The notes under the pieces were generated by a model. That model did not search any database. It was given only the letters and a program-made list of their open reading frames with translations, and had not been told where the DNA came from. From Paracoccus sp. PAMC 22219 (GTDB lineage Bacteria; Pseudomonadota; Alphaproteobacteria; Rhodobacterales; Rhodobacteraceae): DNA of 57,676 bases. Shown here piece by piece: positions 32,155 to 41,686 of this stretch; position 1 is the stretch's first letter; the number at the start of each line of letters is the position of its first letter. The position numbers and the translations under genes were made by a program. The stretch is from NCBI RefSeq assembly GCF_000787695.1, contig NZ_BBPH01000008.1, positions 1 through 57,676 of the forward strand. Direction: 5' to 3'.

Positions 32155-33066
32155 TCAGAATTCGAACGGCTCGACGGTATGCCGCCGACCCGAGGTAAAG
32201 GCGTCCGCGACCAGCACCATCGGTGCCAGGTCCACGTCGGACGCCCCTTGCCGCACCAGCCGCGCCATGCGGTCATACAGCGCGGGATATTCCTGCATGA
32301 TGCTGTCGCCGCCCGTCACGGGGCGGTCGTCGATCTGCACGATGTTGCCGCCGTTGCGCAGCACCAGCGTGCCGTGATCGGTGACGATGCGGATGTCCCA
32401 GGTCTGCGGCCCCTGCTGGCGGAAATCCAGATCGGCCGTGATGCCGTGCGACAGCTGCAGCAGCGCCGCGATAGGGGCCTGCCGGTTGGCGGGCACGTCC
32501 AGGTCGGCGGCCTGCAGGTGCACCGGTTCGGGCAGGATCGCGGTCAGGATCGACAGCGCGTTGATGCCCGGATCAAAGACGCCCATGCCGCCCGCATCCA
32601 GGATCCAGTCCTGGCCGGGGTGCCATTTGCGGATATCCTCGCGCCAGGTGATCCGGCCTTCGCGGACGGTGCGACCGGCCAGCCAGTCACGGGCGGCGGC
32701 GACCCCCTGAGCCATGCGCGAATGCCAGGTGGCAAAGATCGACAGCCCTTGCGCCGCGGCCATGTCGCGCAGGACATGCACCTCGGACAGGGTGGCGCCG
32801 GGGGGCTTTTCCAGCATCAGGTGGCGCCCCGCCCGCAGCACCGCCACCGCCGCGGCAAAGCGCGGCACCGGCGGCAGGCACAGGCTGATCGCGCAGATTT
32901 CGGGGTGGGCCTCCAGCATCGTGTCGATGTCGTGAAAGGCCAGAACGCCCGGAACCTGCCCGCTGCGCGACACGGTGGCCGCCAGGTCCCAGTCCGGGCT
33001 GGCGGCCAGCGCGGGCACGTGCTGATCCAGGGCGATCTTGCCGATACCGACCAGGGCGATCTTCAT
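32155..33066 (-). CDS. D-galactose/L-arabinose 1-dehydrogenase (Gfo/Idh/MocA family)
   Basis: A 303-residue NAD(P) enzyme closely resembling Azospirillum-type L-arabinose/D-galactose 1-dehydrogenase. It has ALVGIGKIALDQHVPAL (Rossmann), AISLCLPPVPRFAAA, HLMLEKPPGATLSEV (catalytic Lys), FATWHSRMAQGVAAAR, KWHPGQDWILDAGGMGVFDP and GINALSILTAILP. It would oxidise the imported aldose to its lactone. Its ATG overlaps the dehydratase stop by one base (TGATG). Together with the dehydratase and the semialdehyde dehydrogenase it defines the oxidative pathway. No lactonase gene is visible in the window. Confidence 0.88.
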   Translation of the reverse strand: MKIALVGIGKIALDQHVPALAASPDWDLAATVSRSGQVPGVLAFHDIDTMLEAHPEICAISLCLPPVPRFAAAVAVLRAGRHLMLEKPPGATLSEVHVLRDMAAAQGLSIFATWHSRMAQGVAAARDWLAGRTVREGRITWREDIRKWHPGQDWILDAGGMGVFDPGINALSILTAILPEPVHLQAADLDVPANRQAPIAALLQLSHGITADLDFRQQGPQTWDIRIVTDHGTLVLRNGGNIVQIDDRPVTGGDSIMQEYPALYDRMARLVRQGASDVDLAPMVLVADAFTSGRRHTVEPFEF

Positions 33067-34808
33067 CAGTGGCTGTCCTTTCCGACGGCGTTACCGCGGC
33101 ATCCGCGCAGGAAATCCATGTCGGCCCCGGTATCGGCGCCCATCACATGCGCCTGGTGCAGAAAGGCGTAACCGCTGGTCGGCTGGCCGGGCAGCGGCCG
33201 CCATGCCAGCAGCCGCGCCGCCAGTTCCGCGTCCGGGATGTCCAGGTGCAGACGGCGGTTCGGCACGTCCAGCTCGATCATGTCGCCGTCCTTCACGACC
33301 GCCAGCGGGCCACCGGCGGCGGCCTCGGGGGCGGTGTGCAGGACCACGGTCCCATAGGCCGTGCCCGACATGCGCGCATCGGAAATGCGGATCATGTCGG
33401 TAATGCCCTTGCGCAAGACCTTGGGCGGCAGGCCCATGTTGCCGACCTCGGCCATGCCGGGATAGCCCTTGGGGCCGCAGTTCTTCAGGACCATCACGCA
33501 GGTCTCGTCGATGTCCAGCGCCTCGTCGTTGATGCGTTCCTTGTAGTGGTCGATATCCTCGAACACGACCGCGCGGCCGCGATGCACCAGCAGATGCGGG
33601 CTGGCGGCGGAGGGTTTCAGCACCGCGCCGTCGGGGGCCAGGTTGCCCTTCAGCACGGCGATGCCGCCTTGGGGGGTCAGCGGGTTCGATGCCGGGCGGA
33701 TCACGTCGGGATTGTGGTTCATCACATCGCGGACCTCGTCCCAGATGGTCTGGCCGCTGACGGTCAGCGCGTCCCGATGCAGCTGCCCGGCCTCGGCCAG
33801 GTGCTTGATGACCACGGGCAACCCGCCGGCATAGAAGAACTCCTCCATCAGGTACTGGCCCGACGGCATCAGGTTGACGATGGTCGCCACGTCCCGCCCG
33901 CAGCGGTCCCAATCGTCCAGCGTCAGGTCCACCCCCACGCGGCCCGCCATGGCCAGCATGTGCACCACCGCGTTGGTCGACCCGCCGATGGCGCCGTTCA
34001 CGCGGATCGCGTTCTCGAACGCCTGCTTGGTCATGATGTCGGACGGTTTCAGGTCGTCCTTGACCATCTGCACGATGCGCCGTCCCGACATCTGCGCCAT
34101 GACCCGGCGGCGACTGTCCACGGCCGGGATCGCGGCATTGCCGGACAGCGCCATGCCCAACGCCTCGGCCATCGATGCCATCGTGCTGGCGGTGCCCATC
34201 GTGTTGCAGGTACCAGATGAGCGGGACATGGACGCTTCGGCCTCCAGGAAGTCATCCTGGCTCATGGTGCCGGCCTTCACGGCCTCGCTGAACTTCCACA
34301 GATGCGTGCCCGACCCCACGCGTTCGCCGCGGAAATAGCCGTTCAGCATCGGCCCGCCGGTCACCACGATCGACGGGATGTCGCAGGATGCCGCCGCCAT
34401 GATCAGGCTGGGCGTGGTCTTGTCACAGCCGACCAGCAGCACTGCACCGTCCATCGGCTGGCCGCGAATGGTTTCCTCGATCGCCAGCGCGGCCAGGTTG
34501 CGGAACATCATGGCCGAGGGGCGGAACGTATTTTCGGACGCCGAGAACACCGGCACTTCGACCGGGAAACCGCCCGCCTCCCACACGCCGGCCTTCACCT
34601 TTTCGGCCAGTTCCCGCAGGTGCCCGTTGCAGGGCGTCAGGTCGGACCAGGTGTTCAGGATGCCGATGATGGGCCGCCCGTCGAACAGATCGTGCGGATA
34701 GCCCTGATTCTTCATCCAGCCGCGGTGATAGATCGTGTCGCGGGACGTGCCGCCATACCATTCCTGCGAACGCAGACGGCGGGGCCAGGGGGCAGGGGTG
34801 AATGTCAT
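33066..34808 (-). CDS. L-arabinonate/galactonate-type dehydratase (IlvD/Edd family)
   Basis: A 580-residue Fe-S dehydratase. The cluster Cys residues are visible in TPCNGHLRELAEKV, LLVGCDKTTPSLIM and SSGTCNTMGTASTMAS. Other family motifs are RSQEWYGGTSRDTIYHRGWM, GGPMLNGYFRGERVGSG, GAIGGSTNAVVHMLAMAGR, NCGPKGYPGMAEVGNM and ISDARMSGTAYGTVVLH. The N-terminus RSQEWYGG is typical of sugar-acid dehydratases rather than branched-chain IlvD. It would convert L-arabonate or a related aldonate to the 2-keto-3-deoxy acid. ATG 34808 has AGAGG upstream. It lies between gguC and the sugar dehydrogenase. Confidence 0.88.
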   Translation of the reverse strand: MTFTPAPWPRRLRSQEWYGGTSRDTIYHRGWMKNQGYPHDLFDGRPIIGILNTWSDLTPCNGHLRELAEKVKAGVWEAGGFPVEVPVFSASENTFRPSAMMFRNLAALAIEETIRGQPMDGAVLLVGCDKTTPSLIMAAASCDIPSIVVTGGPMLNGYFRGERVGSGTHLWKFSEAVKAGTMSQDDFLEAEASMSRSSGTCNTMGTASTMASMAEALGMALSGNAAIPAVDSRRRVMAQMSGRRIVQMVKDDLKPSDIMTKQAFENAIRVNGAIGGSTNAVVHMLAMAGRVGVDLTLDDWDRCGRDVATIVNLMPSGQYLMEEFFYAGGLPVVIKHLAEAGQLHRDALTVSGQTIWDEVRDVMNHNPDVIRPASNPLTPQGGIAVLKGNLAPDGAVLKPSAASPHLLVHRGRAVVFEDIDHYKERINDEALDIDETCVMVLKNCGPKGYPGMAEVGNMGLPPKVLRKGITDMIRISDARMSGTAYGTVVLHTAPEAAAGGPLAVVKDGDMIELDVPNRRLHLDIPDAELAARLLAWRPLPGQPTSGYAFLHQAHVMGADTGADMDFLRGCRGNAVGKDSH

Positions 34809-34819
34809 GGGCCGGACCT

Positions 34820-35806
34820 CTACAGGGCCGCGACCGCGACAGGCGTCGCGTCGGCGGGGCGTTGCGTCAGCGGATTGACCAGCGGCAGGCCGAAATCCGG
34901 GCATTCGATCTGAAAGCTGTCGCCGTCACGCGTGGTGACACCATCGGCGAATGACAGGGTCGCGGTGCCGAAGAAATGCACGTGCACGTCGCCGGGCTGA
35001 CGGAACAGATCGTACTTGAAATGGTGGTGTTCCAGGTTGGCCAGGCTGTGGGACATGTTCGCCTCTCCGGACAGGAAAGGCTTTTCCCAGATCACCGCGC
35101 CCTCGCGCAGCAGACGGCTGGTGCCGCGCAGATCGGCAGGCAGGTCGCCCACCCGCAGTTCGGGGCCGAAACTGGCCACGCGCAGCTTGGAATGCGCCAG
35201 CCACAGATAGTTGCCGCGTTCGGTCACGTGGTCGGAAAACTCGTTGGCCAAGGCAAAGCCCAACCGGAAGGGGCGGCCATCTGGGGCGATGACGTAAAGG
35301 CCCGCGATCTCCGGCTCCTCTCCGGCGTCCAGGGCGAAGCCGGGCGATGTCAGGGCCGCGCCGGGGGCCACGGCGGCATGACCGTTGCCCTTGTAGAACC
35401 ATTCGGGCTGCGCGCCGATGCGGCCCGTGTCGGGCTTGCCGCCCTCCAGCCCCATGCGGAACATCTTCATGCTGTCGGTCAGGTTCTCGGACGCGGTCTG
35501 GTGCATCGCGTCGCGCGTCGATGCCGATCCCAGATGGGTCAGCCCGGTCCCGGTCAGGTGCAGATGCGCCGGATCGTCATGGTCCAGCGGCACCAGCAGG
35601 CGCCCCTGGTCCAGCGCCGCGGCCAGATCGATCGCATCCCCCTGCCCGCGGGCCGCGACCTCGGCCACAAGCCCACGGCCCGCGGCGATCGCCGCCAGCG
35701 CCAGGTCGCGGGTCGAGGTCGCGCCGGGGACCAGATGCGCCGCGCCATCGGTGCGGGCGGCGACGGCGCGGGTGCCGTCCGTCAGGGTCAGTTGCGACAG
35801 GAACAT
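34820..35806 (-). CDS. gguC: GguC/AraD1-family FAH-fold protein
   Basis: A 328-residue protein of the GguC (AraD1) family, related to the fumarylacetoacetate hydrolase fold. It starts MFLSQLTLTDGTRAVAA and carries HQTASENLTDSMKMFRMGLE, PEWFYKGNGHAAVAPG, DAGEEPEIAGLYVI (acidic metal ligands), FALANEFSDHVTERGNYLWL and FFGTATLSFADGV. In Agrobacterium gguC follows gguAB and chvE, as here. Because no DapA-like dehydratase is present, it is a candidate for the 2-keto-3-deoxy-arabonate dehydratase step; this is inference. It begins four bases after the gguB stop, with GAGGT inside the gguB end. Confidence 0.85.
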   Translation of the reverse strand: MFLSQLTLTDGTRAVAARTDGAAHLVPGATSTRDLALAAIAAGRGLVAEVAARGQGDAIDLAAALDQGRLLVPLDHDDPAHLHLTGTGLTHLGSASTRDAMHQTASENLTDSMKMFRMGLEGGKPDTGRIGAQPEWFYKGNGHAAVAPGAALTSPGFALDAGEEPEIAGLYVIAPDGRPFRLGFALANEFSDHVTERGNYLWLAHSKLRVASFGPELRVGDLPADLRGTSRLLREGAVIWEKPFLSGEANMSHSLANLEHHHFKYDLFRQPGDVHVHFFGTATLSFADGVTTRDGDSFQIECPDFGLPLVNPLTQRPADATPVAVAAL

Positions 35807-35809
35807 GGA

Positions 35810-37003
35810 TCAGACCTCGCGGTTCTTGTTGTAGACGTCGAAGAACACCGCGGCCAACAGGACCAGGCCCTTGATCACCTGCTGGTAATCGATGCCGATG
35901 CCCATGATGGACATGCCGTTGTTCATCACGCCCATGATGAAGGCGCCGACGACGGCCCCCACGATGCGGCCCACACCCCCCGACATGGACGCGCCCCCGA
36001 TGAAGACGGCGGCGATCACGTCCAGTTCGACCGCAAAGCCTGCGCGCGGGGTGGCGGTGTTCAGGCGCGCGGCGAAGATCAGGCCCGCAAGGGCGGCCAG
36101 CAGGCCCATGTTGACGAAGGTCAGAAAGGTCAGACGCTCGGTCCGGATGCCGGACAGTTTCGCGGCCTTGGCATTGCCGCCGACCGCATAGATGCGCCGC
36201 CCGATCGTGGTGCGTTCGGTCAGGAACACATAGATCACCGTCAGCACCACCATCGACAGCAACACGTTGGGCAGGCCGCGGAACCAGGCCAGCTTCCACG
36301 TCACGAACAGCAGGGCGGCGGCGACGATGGCGTTGCGCAGCACGAACAGGGCAAAGGGCTCATCCTCGATCCCGTACCGGGCGTTGCGGGCGCGGGTGCG
36401 CAGGCCCAGCCACACGATCAGCAACGTGGCCATCACGCCCACGGCCATGGCCAGCCCGTTCGGCCGCCCGATGCCCAGGATGTCGGGAATGAACCCGGTC
36501 GACAGCAGCTGGAAATTCGCCGGGAACGGCCCGACCGACTGGCCCGCCAGCAGCCACAGCGACAGCCCGCGAAAGACCAGCATCCCCGCCAGCGTGACGA
36601 TGAAGGATGGGATCTTCCAATAGGCCACGAAATAGCCCTGCACCGCCCCGATCGCCATGCCCGTGACCAGGCAGATCGCCATCGCGGCCCAGACCGGCAT
36701 GTCCAGATTGACGATCATCACCGCCGCCAGCGCGCCGACGAACCCCATGACGGAACCGACCGACAGGTCGATATGGCCCGACACGATCACCAGCAGCATG
36801 CCAAGCGCCATGATGATGATATAGCTGTTCTGCAGGAACAGGTTGGTGATGTTCACCGGGCGCAGCAGCACGCCCCCGGTCACGATCTGGAAGAACCCCA
36901 TGATCGCGATCAGCGCGAACAGCAGCCCGTATTCGCGCAGGTGCTTCTTGATATAGTCGCCGATGCCTGCGGCCGGCGCGCGGTCCGTCTGTTCCACGGC
37001 CAT
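35810..37003 (-). CDS. gguB: sugar ABC transporter permease
   Basis: A 397-residue permease, longer than usual because of an extra central segment, as in GguB/XylH-type proteins. It has SYIIIMALGMLLVIVSGHID, GSVMGFVGALAAVMIVNL, WKIPSFIVTLAGMLVFRGL, RIYAVGGNAKAAKLSGIRTE and VFIGGASMSGGVGRIVGAVV. The listed ATG 37003 sits only one base after AGGA, so the GTG two codons later (36997) may be the true start. It forms the channel with GguA and takes sugars from ChvE. It is seven bases from the gguA stop. Confidence 0.88.
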   Translation of the reverse strand: MAVEQTDRAPAAGIGDYIKKHLREYGLLFALIAIMGFFQIVTGGVLLRPVNITNLFLQNSYIIIMALGMLLVIVSGHIDLSVGSVMGFVGALAAVMIVNLDMPVWAAMAICLVTGMAIGAVQGYFVAYWKIPSFIVTLAGMLVFRGLSLWLLAGQSVGPFPANFQLLSTGFIPDILGIGRPNGLAMAVGVMATLLIVWLGLRTRARNARYGIEDEPFALFVLRNAIVAAALLFVTWKLAWFRGLPNVLLSMVVLTVIYVFLTERTTIGRRIYAVGGNAKAAKLSGIRTERLTFLTFVNMGLLAALAGLIFAARLNTATPRAGFAVELDVIAAVFIGGASMSGGVGRIVGAVVGAFIMGVMNNGMSIMGIGIDYQQVIKGLVLLAAVFFDVYNKNREV

Positions 37004-37010
37004 GTCCTTT

Positions 37011-38528
37011 CTATTCCCTGACGATCAGCGACATGATCGCTTCCTGGCTGGCCTGATCCGCGGTCAGTTCCCCGACAAAGCGGCCCTCGTTCATCACATA
37101 GATGCGGTCGCACATGCCCAGCAGCTCCGGCATCTCGGAGGAGATCATGACGACCCCCTTGCCCGCGGCACTCAGGTCGTTGATGATGCTGTAGATTTCG
37201 TATTTCGCGCCGACATCGATACCGCGCGTGGGTTCGTCCAGGATCAGCACGTCGGGGTCGGTGAACAGCCATTTGGCCAGGATGACCTTCTGCTGGTTGC
37301 CGCCCGACAGGTTCATGACCTTCTGGAACACCGACGGCGTGCGAATGCGCAACTGCTTGCGATAGGTCTCGGCCACCTCGGTCTCGCGGCCCTCGTCGAC
37401 GATGCCGCGGCGGGCGACGCCGTCCAGGTTGGCCAGGATCGTGTTGCGCCGGATCGTCTCGTCCAGGATCAGGCCCAGGGTCTTGCGATCCTCGGTGACG
37501 TAGGCAAGGCCTGCGGCGATGGCGCGGTCGACGGTGGACAGGTCGACCGCCTGTCCCCGGACCAGGGCCTGACCCGCGATGTTGCGGCCATAGCTGCGGC
37601 CAAAGACGCTCATCGCCAGTTCGGTCCGGCCCGAGCCCATCAGGCCGGCGATGCCCACGACCTCTCCGGCGCGGACGGTCATCGACAGGTCGCGGATCAT
37701 CTGGCGGTCGCGCTGTTCGGGATGCCAGACGTTCCAGCCCTGCAGCTCGAACAGCACCTCGCCCGCACGGCGGTCGCGGTCGGGATAGCGGTGGGCCATG
37801 TCCCGGCCCACCATGTCGCGCACGATGCGGTCCTCGGTCAGGCCCTGCCGCGCGTCCAGCGTGCTGATCGTGGCGCCGTCGCGTATCACGGTGACGCTGT
37901 CGGCCACACGGCGGACCTCGTTCAGCTTGTGGCTGATGATGATGCTGGTGACGCCCTGACCCTTCAGCTCCAGCAGCAGGTCCAGCAGCGCCTGGCTGTC
38001 GCTTTCCGACAGGGCGGCGGTGGGTTCGTCCAGTATCAACAGGCGCACGTTCTTGGACAGCGCTTTGGCGATCTCGACCAGCTGCTGCTTGCCCACGCCA
38101 AGCGTGTCGACGATGGTGCCCGGCGTCTCGCGCAGGCCGACCTTGGCCAGCAGCGCCTCGGTCTGGCGGAACGTTTCGGGCCAGTCGATGACGCCGCGGG
38201 TGGCGCGTTCGTTGCCCAGGAAGATGTTCTCGGCGATGGTCAGCAGCGGCACCAGCGCCAGTTCCTGGTGGATGATGATGATGCCGCGATCCTCGCTGTC
38301 GCGGATGGTGCGGAAATCGACGGGCTGGCCGTCGAAGACGATCCGCCCGTCATAGCTGCCGGTGGGATAGACGCCCGACAGCACCTTCATCAGTGTCGAC
38401 TTGCCCGCGCCGTTCTCTCCGCAGATGGCGTGGATCTCGCCCTGCGCGACGGTCAGGCTGACATCGTCCAGCGCCTTGACGCCGGGAAATGTCTTGCTGA
38501 TCCCCTGCATTTCCAGAAGGTCTGTCAT
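37011..38528 (-). CDS. gguA: sugar ABC transporter ATP-binding protein
   Basis: A 505-residue double ATPase. First domain: Walker [34 protein letters not shown], signature [15 protein letters not shown], Walker [16 protein letters not shown]. Second domain: [30 protein letters not shown], signature [16 protein letters not shown] and [18 protein letters not shown]. The extra residues GSYDG in the first domain and overall length match GguA/XylG proteins. It is separated from chvE by a 49-base gap holding a perfect 10-bp hairpin. It powers uptake of ChvE-bound aldoses. Confidence 0.9.
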   Translation of the reverse strand: MTDLLEMQGISKTFPGVKALDDVSLTVAQGEIHAICGENGAGKSTLMKVLSGVYPTGSYDGRIVFDGQPVDFRTIRDSEDRGIIIIHQELALVPLLTIAENIFLGNERATRGVIDWPETFRQTEALLAKVGLRETPGTIVDTLGVGKQQLVEIAKALSKNVRLLILDEPTAALSESDSQALLDLLLELKGQGVTSIIISHKLNEVRRVADSVTVIRDGATISTLDARQGLTEDRIVRDMVGRDMAHRYPDRDRRAGEVLFELQGWNVWHPEQRDRQMIRDLSMTVRAGEVVGIAGLMGSGRTELAMSVFGRSYGRNIAGQALVRGQAVDLSTVDRAIAAGLAYVTEDRKTLGLILDETIRRNTILANLDGVARRGIVDEGRETEVAETYRKQLRIRTPSVFQKVMNLSGGNQQKVILAKWLFTDPDVLILDEPTRGIDVGAKYEIYSIINDLSAAGKGVVMISSEMPELLGMCDRIYVMNEGRFVGELTADQASQEAIMSLIVRE

Positions 38529-38545
38529 GGCTTTGCCCTGGATGG

Positions 38546-38569
38546 GGACCGCCCCGCGGGGGGCGGTCC
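38546..38569 (-). terminator. intra-operon hairpin after chvE
   Basis: GGACCGCCCC-GCGG-GGGGCGGTCC, a perfect 10-bp stem with a four-base loop between the chvE stop (38578) and gguA start (38528). Probable attenuator or mRNA stabiliser. Confidence 0.65.
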
Positions 38570-38577
38570 GGCTGGTG

Positions 38578-39633
38578 TCACTGCAACTGCTCGGGGGTGT
38601 AATAGCCGCTCTCGACCAGGATCTGCTCCCAGTTCGATCCGTCGACCGGCACCGGCTCCAGCAGATACGAGGGCACGACCTTGACGCCGTTGTCATAGGT
38701 CTCGGTGTCGTTCACCTCGGGCTCGGTGCCCTTCAGCATGGCGTCGACCATGCCAACGGTGACGCGGGCCAGTTCGCGGGTGTCCTTGAAGACGGTGGAA
38801 TACTGCTCTCCGGCCTGGATCGACTTGACCGACTGGACCTCGGCGTCCTGGCCGGTGACGATGGGCATGGTCTGATCGCCCGACCCGTAGCCCACGCCCT
38901 TCAGCGACGACAGGATGCCGATCGACAGTCCGTCATAGGGCGACAGGACGCCATGCACGGTGGCTTGGGTATAGTTCGACGACAGCAGGTTATCCATCCG
39001 CGCCTGCGCGGCCGATCCGTCCCACCGCAGCGTGCCGACCGTGTCCATGCCCATCTGGCCCGACGGGATCGCGATGCGGCCGTCGTCGATCAGCGGCTGC
39101 AGGATCGACATCGCGCCATCATAGAAGAAATAGGCGTTGTTGTCGTCCGGGCTGCCGCCGAACAGCTCGACGTTCCACGGCGACACGTCGGGGAAACGCT
39201 CCTCCAGGCCCGCGACCAGTGAGTTCGCCTGCTCGACGCCGACCGAGAAGTTGTCGAAGGTCGCGTAATAGTCGACATCCGGCGTGTCGCGGATCAGGCG
39301 GTCATAGGCGATGACCTTGATGTCGGAGGCGGCCGCATTGGCCAGCGCGTTCGACAGGGTGGTGCCGTCGATGGCGGCGATCACCAGGACGTCGACGCCC
39401 TTGGTGATCATGTTCTCGACCTGCGCCAGCTGGTTGGGGATATCGTCCTCGGCATATTGCAGGTCGGTCTCGTAGCCGGCTTCCTGGAACTGGCGGACCA
39501 TGTTGTTGCCATCGTCGATCCAGCGGGCCGACGATTGGGTGGGCATGGAAATGCCCACGGTCTGGGCCGCGGCGCCAAAGGCCAGCCACGACGTTCCGAT
39601 CGCCAGCGCGATCGCGGCGGTGTTCAGTCTCAT
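38578..39633 (-). CDS. chvE: multiple-sugar periplasmic binding protein
   Basis: A 351-residue binding protein of the ChvE/SbpA group. The signal peptide [19 protein letters not shown] precedes [20 protein letters not shown]. Other family segments are [78 protein letters not shown] and [20 protein letters not shown]. In Agrobacterium ChvE binds galactose, arabinose, glucose and xylose and also signals to VirA; here only uptake is supported. GGGAGA lies seven bases before ATG 39633. It is the first gene of the long operon, divergent from gbpR. Confidence 0.92.
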   Translation of the reverse strand: MRLNTAAIALAIGTSWLAFGAAAQTVGISMPTQSSARWIDDGNNMVRQFQEAGYETDLQYAEDDIPNQLAQVENMITKGVDVLVIAAIDGTTLSNALANAAASDIKVIAYDRLIRDTPDVDYYATFDNFSVGVEQANSLVAGLEERFPDVSPWNVELFGGSPDDNNAYFFYDGAMSILQPLIDDGRIAIPSGQMGMDTVGTLRWDGSAAQARMDNLLSSNYTQATVHGVLSPYDGLSIGILSSLKGVGYGSGDQTMPIVTGQDAEVQSVKSIQAGEQYSTVFKDTRELARVTVGMVDAMLKGTEPEVNDTETYDNGVKVVPSYLLEPVPVDGSNWEQILVESGYYTPEQLQ

Positions 39634-39752
39634 GTGATTCTCCCTTTCGGCGCCGTGGCGCCGCCCCTCTCGGATGCTCCCGACAGGACGATAGCAAAAA
39701 GGTGGGTTATCAGTAAAATGAGATTCGCGACCTTCAACATACCGGAAAACGC
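39634..39752. promoter_or_regulatory. chvE-gbpR divergent promoter region
   Basis: A 119-base region between two divergent starts. It contains GGCGCC-gt-GGCGCC (39647-39662) near chvE and an AT-richer stretch (39695-39725) closer to gbpR that is the likely promoter and LysR-type binding area. No single operator can be fixed by eye. Confidence 0.4.
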
Positions 39753-40691
39753 ATGTCCGAGATTCCTGCACGGTCCTATCTGAAACCCGCCCAGCTGCGC
39801 CTGATCCTGGAGATCGCGGACAGCGGACAGCTGCGACAGGCGGCGGCGAACTGCGCGATGACCCAGCCCGCCGCATCGCGGATGTTGGCCGAGGTGGAAC
39901 GCCTGTTCGACGCGCCGCTGTTCGACCGCCAGCCCAAGGGCATGTCACCCACCGAGATCGGCACCACCGTTCTGCGCCGCGCCCGCGTGATCCTGCGCGA
40001 GATGCACAGCATGTCCGCCGACGTGCATGCCCTGCGCGGCGGCCAGGCGGGGTCGGTCCATGTTGGCGCGGTCACCGGCCCCGCGGTCGGCTATCTGATG
40101 GCCTCGATCCGCGAGATCAAGAAGGAGACGCCAGAGGCCGACATCACCGTCGATGTCATGCCGTCGCGCGAACTGCTGGGCCATCTGACCACCGGCAAGA
40201 TGGATTTCGCGCTGGCCAGGATCCTGCCCGAATTCGACAGCCGCGATTTCGAGATCCTGCCGCTGCGCGATGAAAAGGTGACGTTCTGCGTGCGCGCCGA
40301 TCACCCGATGGCGCGCGCGCCCATGGTCACGCTGACCGAACTGCATGACCACGAATGGATCATGCAAAGCCGCGGCGCCCCGATCCGCGAGGCCACGATG
40401 GAGGCGTTCGCCGCCGTGGGCCTGGCCGAGCCGCGCAACATCGTCAACAGCCCGTCGATCCTGTTCACCATCGCCTATCTGGCGCATAGCGACGCCATCG
40501 CCTCGGTCTCTGAGGAGGTGGCGCAGCTGTTGATGCGCCCGCCGGTCCACGCGGGGTTCGCGCTGCTGGCCCAGCCCCGGGAAATCCGCGTGGACCCCTA
40601 TTACCTGCTGAACCTGCGGCGCAGGCCCCTGTCGCGTCTGGCGCGGCGCGTGCGTCAGAAGGTGATCGAAAAGACCTTGGCCGCGGATTAG
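39753..40691 (+). CDS. gbpR: LysR-family regulator of sugar uptake
   Basis: A 312-residue LysR protein resembling GbpR, the galactose-binding-protein regulator of Agrobacterium and Azospirillum. The helix-turn-helix spans [20 protein letters not shown] and [17 protein letters not shown]. The effector domain includes [40 protein letters not shown] and [20 protein letters not shown]. It diverges from chvE, as in those bacteria, and should activate the chvE-ggu operon in response to the sugar. Its stop overlaps the stop of the convergent gene at 40688 (shared TTAG). Confidence 0.9.
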   Translation: MSEIPARSYLKPAQLRLILEIADSGQLRQAAANCAMTQPAASRMLAEVERLFDAPLFDRQPKGMSPTEIGTTVLRRARVILREMHSMSADVHALRGGQAGSVHVGAVTGPAVGYLMASIREIKKETPEADITVDVMPSRELLGHLTTGKMDFALARILPEFDSRDFEILPLRDEKVTFCVRADHPMARAPMVTLTELHDHEWIMQSRGAPIREATMEAFAAVGLAEPRNIVNSPSILFTIAYLAHSDAIASVSEEVAQLLMRPPVHAGFALLAQPREIRVDPYYLLNLRRRPLSRLARRVRQKVIEKTLAAD

Positions 40692-41638
40692 GGGCGCGTC
40701 AGGTCGACCGGGCTGATCAACGGCTGACCGGCGAAATGCGCCTGCAGGTTGTCGACGATCAGCGATGCCATCGCATCCCGCGTCTGGACCGTGCCCGACC
40801 CCTGATGCGGCGACAGGGTGACGTTGGGCAGCGCGGTCAGGCGCGGATCGGGGTCGGGTTCGGACCAGAACACGTCCAGTGCAGCAGCACCCAAGCCCCC
40901 GTCCTGCAGCGCCGCGATCAGCGCGGGTTCGTCCACGACCGATCCGCGCGCGACGTTGACGAACAGCCCGTCCGGCCCAAGCGCGCGCAGCACCCGGTCC
41001 GAGATCAGTCCCTGCGTGTCCGGCCCCCCGGCGACGATGGCGATCAGGATGTCGCTGTCCTGTGCCAGCTGCTCCAGGTCGGGCTGGAACGGATGGCCCG
41101 CATCCTTGTCGCGGCGGTTCCAATAGGCGACCTGCAACCCCTGCTGGCTGGCCAGCTCGGCGATCTTGTGGCCGATCGTGCCCATGCCAACGATGCCCAG
41201 CCTGCGCCCGCGAAAGCTGCGCTGCAGGGGGAACGCGCCCTTGCGCGCCCAATCGCCGCTGCGGACCCAGGCATCGGCGGCCACGACGTTGCGCCAGCCC
41301 ATCTGGGCCAGCAGCAGGGCCATGTCCGCCACCTCCTGCGCCAGCGCCGGAGAGGCGTTGGTCAGCGCGATGCCGCGGCCGGCGATGGCATCGACGTCGA
41401 ACGCGTCATAGCCCGCCGACCCGCAGCTGATGATTTCCAGCGCGGGCAGCTGCTCCAGCAGGTCCGCGTCGACGGTCGTGTGCCCCATCGCGACCATGCC
41501 CCGGCAGGCGGCGCCGTGGCGCGCCAGAAAGGCGGGCTTGTCGTCGGCCAGGTCCAGGCGGTGCAGGGTGAACTGCTGTTCAAGGCGGGCTTGCGCGTCG
41601 GGGCGGGTCGGGGACAGCATCAGGACGTCGGGCTTCAT
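40688..41638 (-). CDS. D-isomer 2-hydroxyacid dehydrogenase
   Basis: A 316-residue NAD(P) enzyme of the glyoxylate/hydroxypyruvate reductase type. The Rossmann motif is GRRLGIVGMGTIGHKIAELA. The catalytic Arg lies in FVNVARGSVVDEPAL, the Glu in DVFWSEPDPDPRL and the His in VTLSPHQGSGTVQTR. Substrate-loop residues CGSAGYDAFDVDA match the family. It is the last gene of the betaine-importer unit, 48 bases after the ATPase stop, and converges with gbpR. Its relation to N-methyl compound use is unclear; it could recycle glyoxylate or hydroxypyruvate. Confidence 0.85.
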   Translation of the reverse strand: MKPDVLMLSPTRPDAQARLEQQFTLHRLDLADDKPAFLARHGAACRGMVAMGHTTVDADLLEQLPALEIISCGSAGYDAFDVDAIAGRGIALTNASPALAQEVADMALLLAQMGWRNVVAADAWVRSGDWARKGAFPLQRSFRGRRLGIVGMGTIGHKIAELASQQGLQVAYWNRRDKDAGHPFQPDLEQLAQDSDILIAIVAGGPDTQGLISDRVLRALGPDGLFVNVARGSVVDEPALIAALQDGGLGAAALDVFWSEPDPDPRLTALPNVTLSPHQGSGTVQTRDAMASLIVDNLQAHFAGQPLISPVDLTRP

Positions 41639-41686
41639 AAGGCTCTCTTTCTGGCGGTTCGGGTGCCAGCATGCACCGCGTCGCCG

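Noticed and set aside
34976..37021. Plus-strand open frame of 681 codons rich in His/Gln/Asp
   Set aside because: It is antisense to gguC and gguB, a composition artefact of high-GC DNA.
38578..39633. ChvE as evidence of a plant-virulence (vir) signalling system
   Set aside because: No virA/virG, T-DNA or type IV secretion genes are in the window, and ChvE homologues commonly serve sugar uptake alone.
39647..39662. GGCGCC repeat near chvE as a specific GbpR operator
   Set aside because: GGCGCC is a common self-complementary word in high-GC DNA and does not show the LysR T-N11-A pattern.
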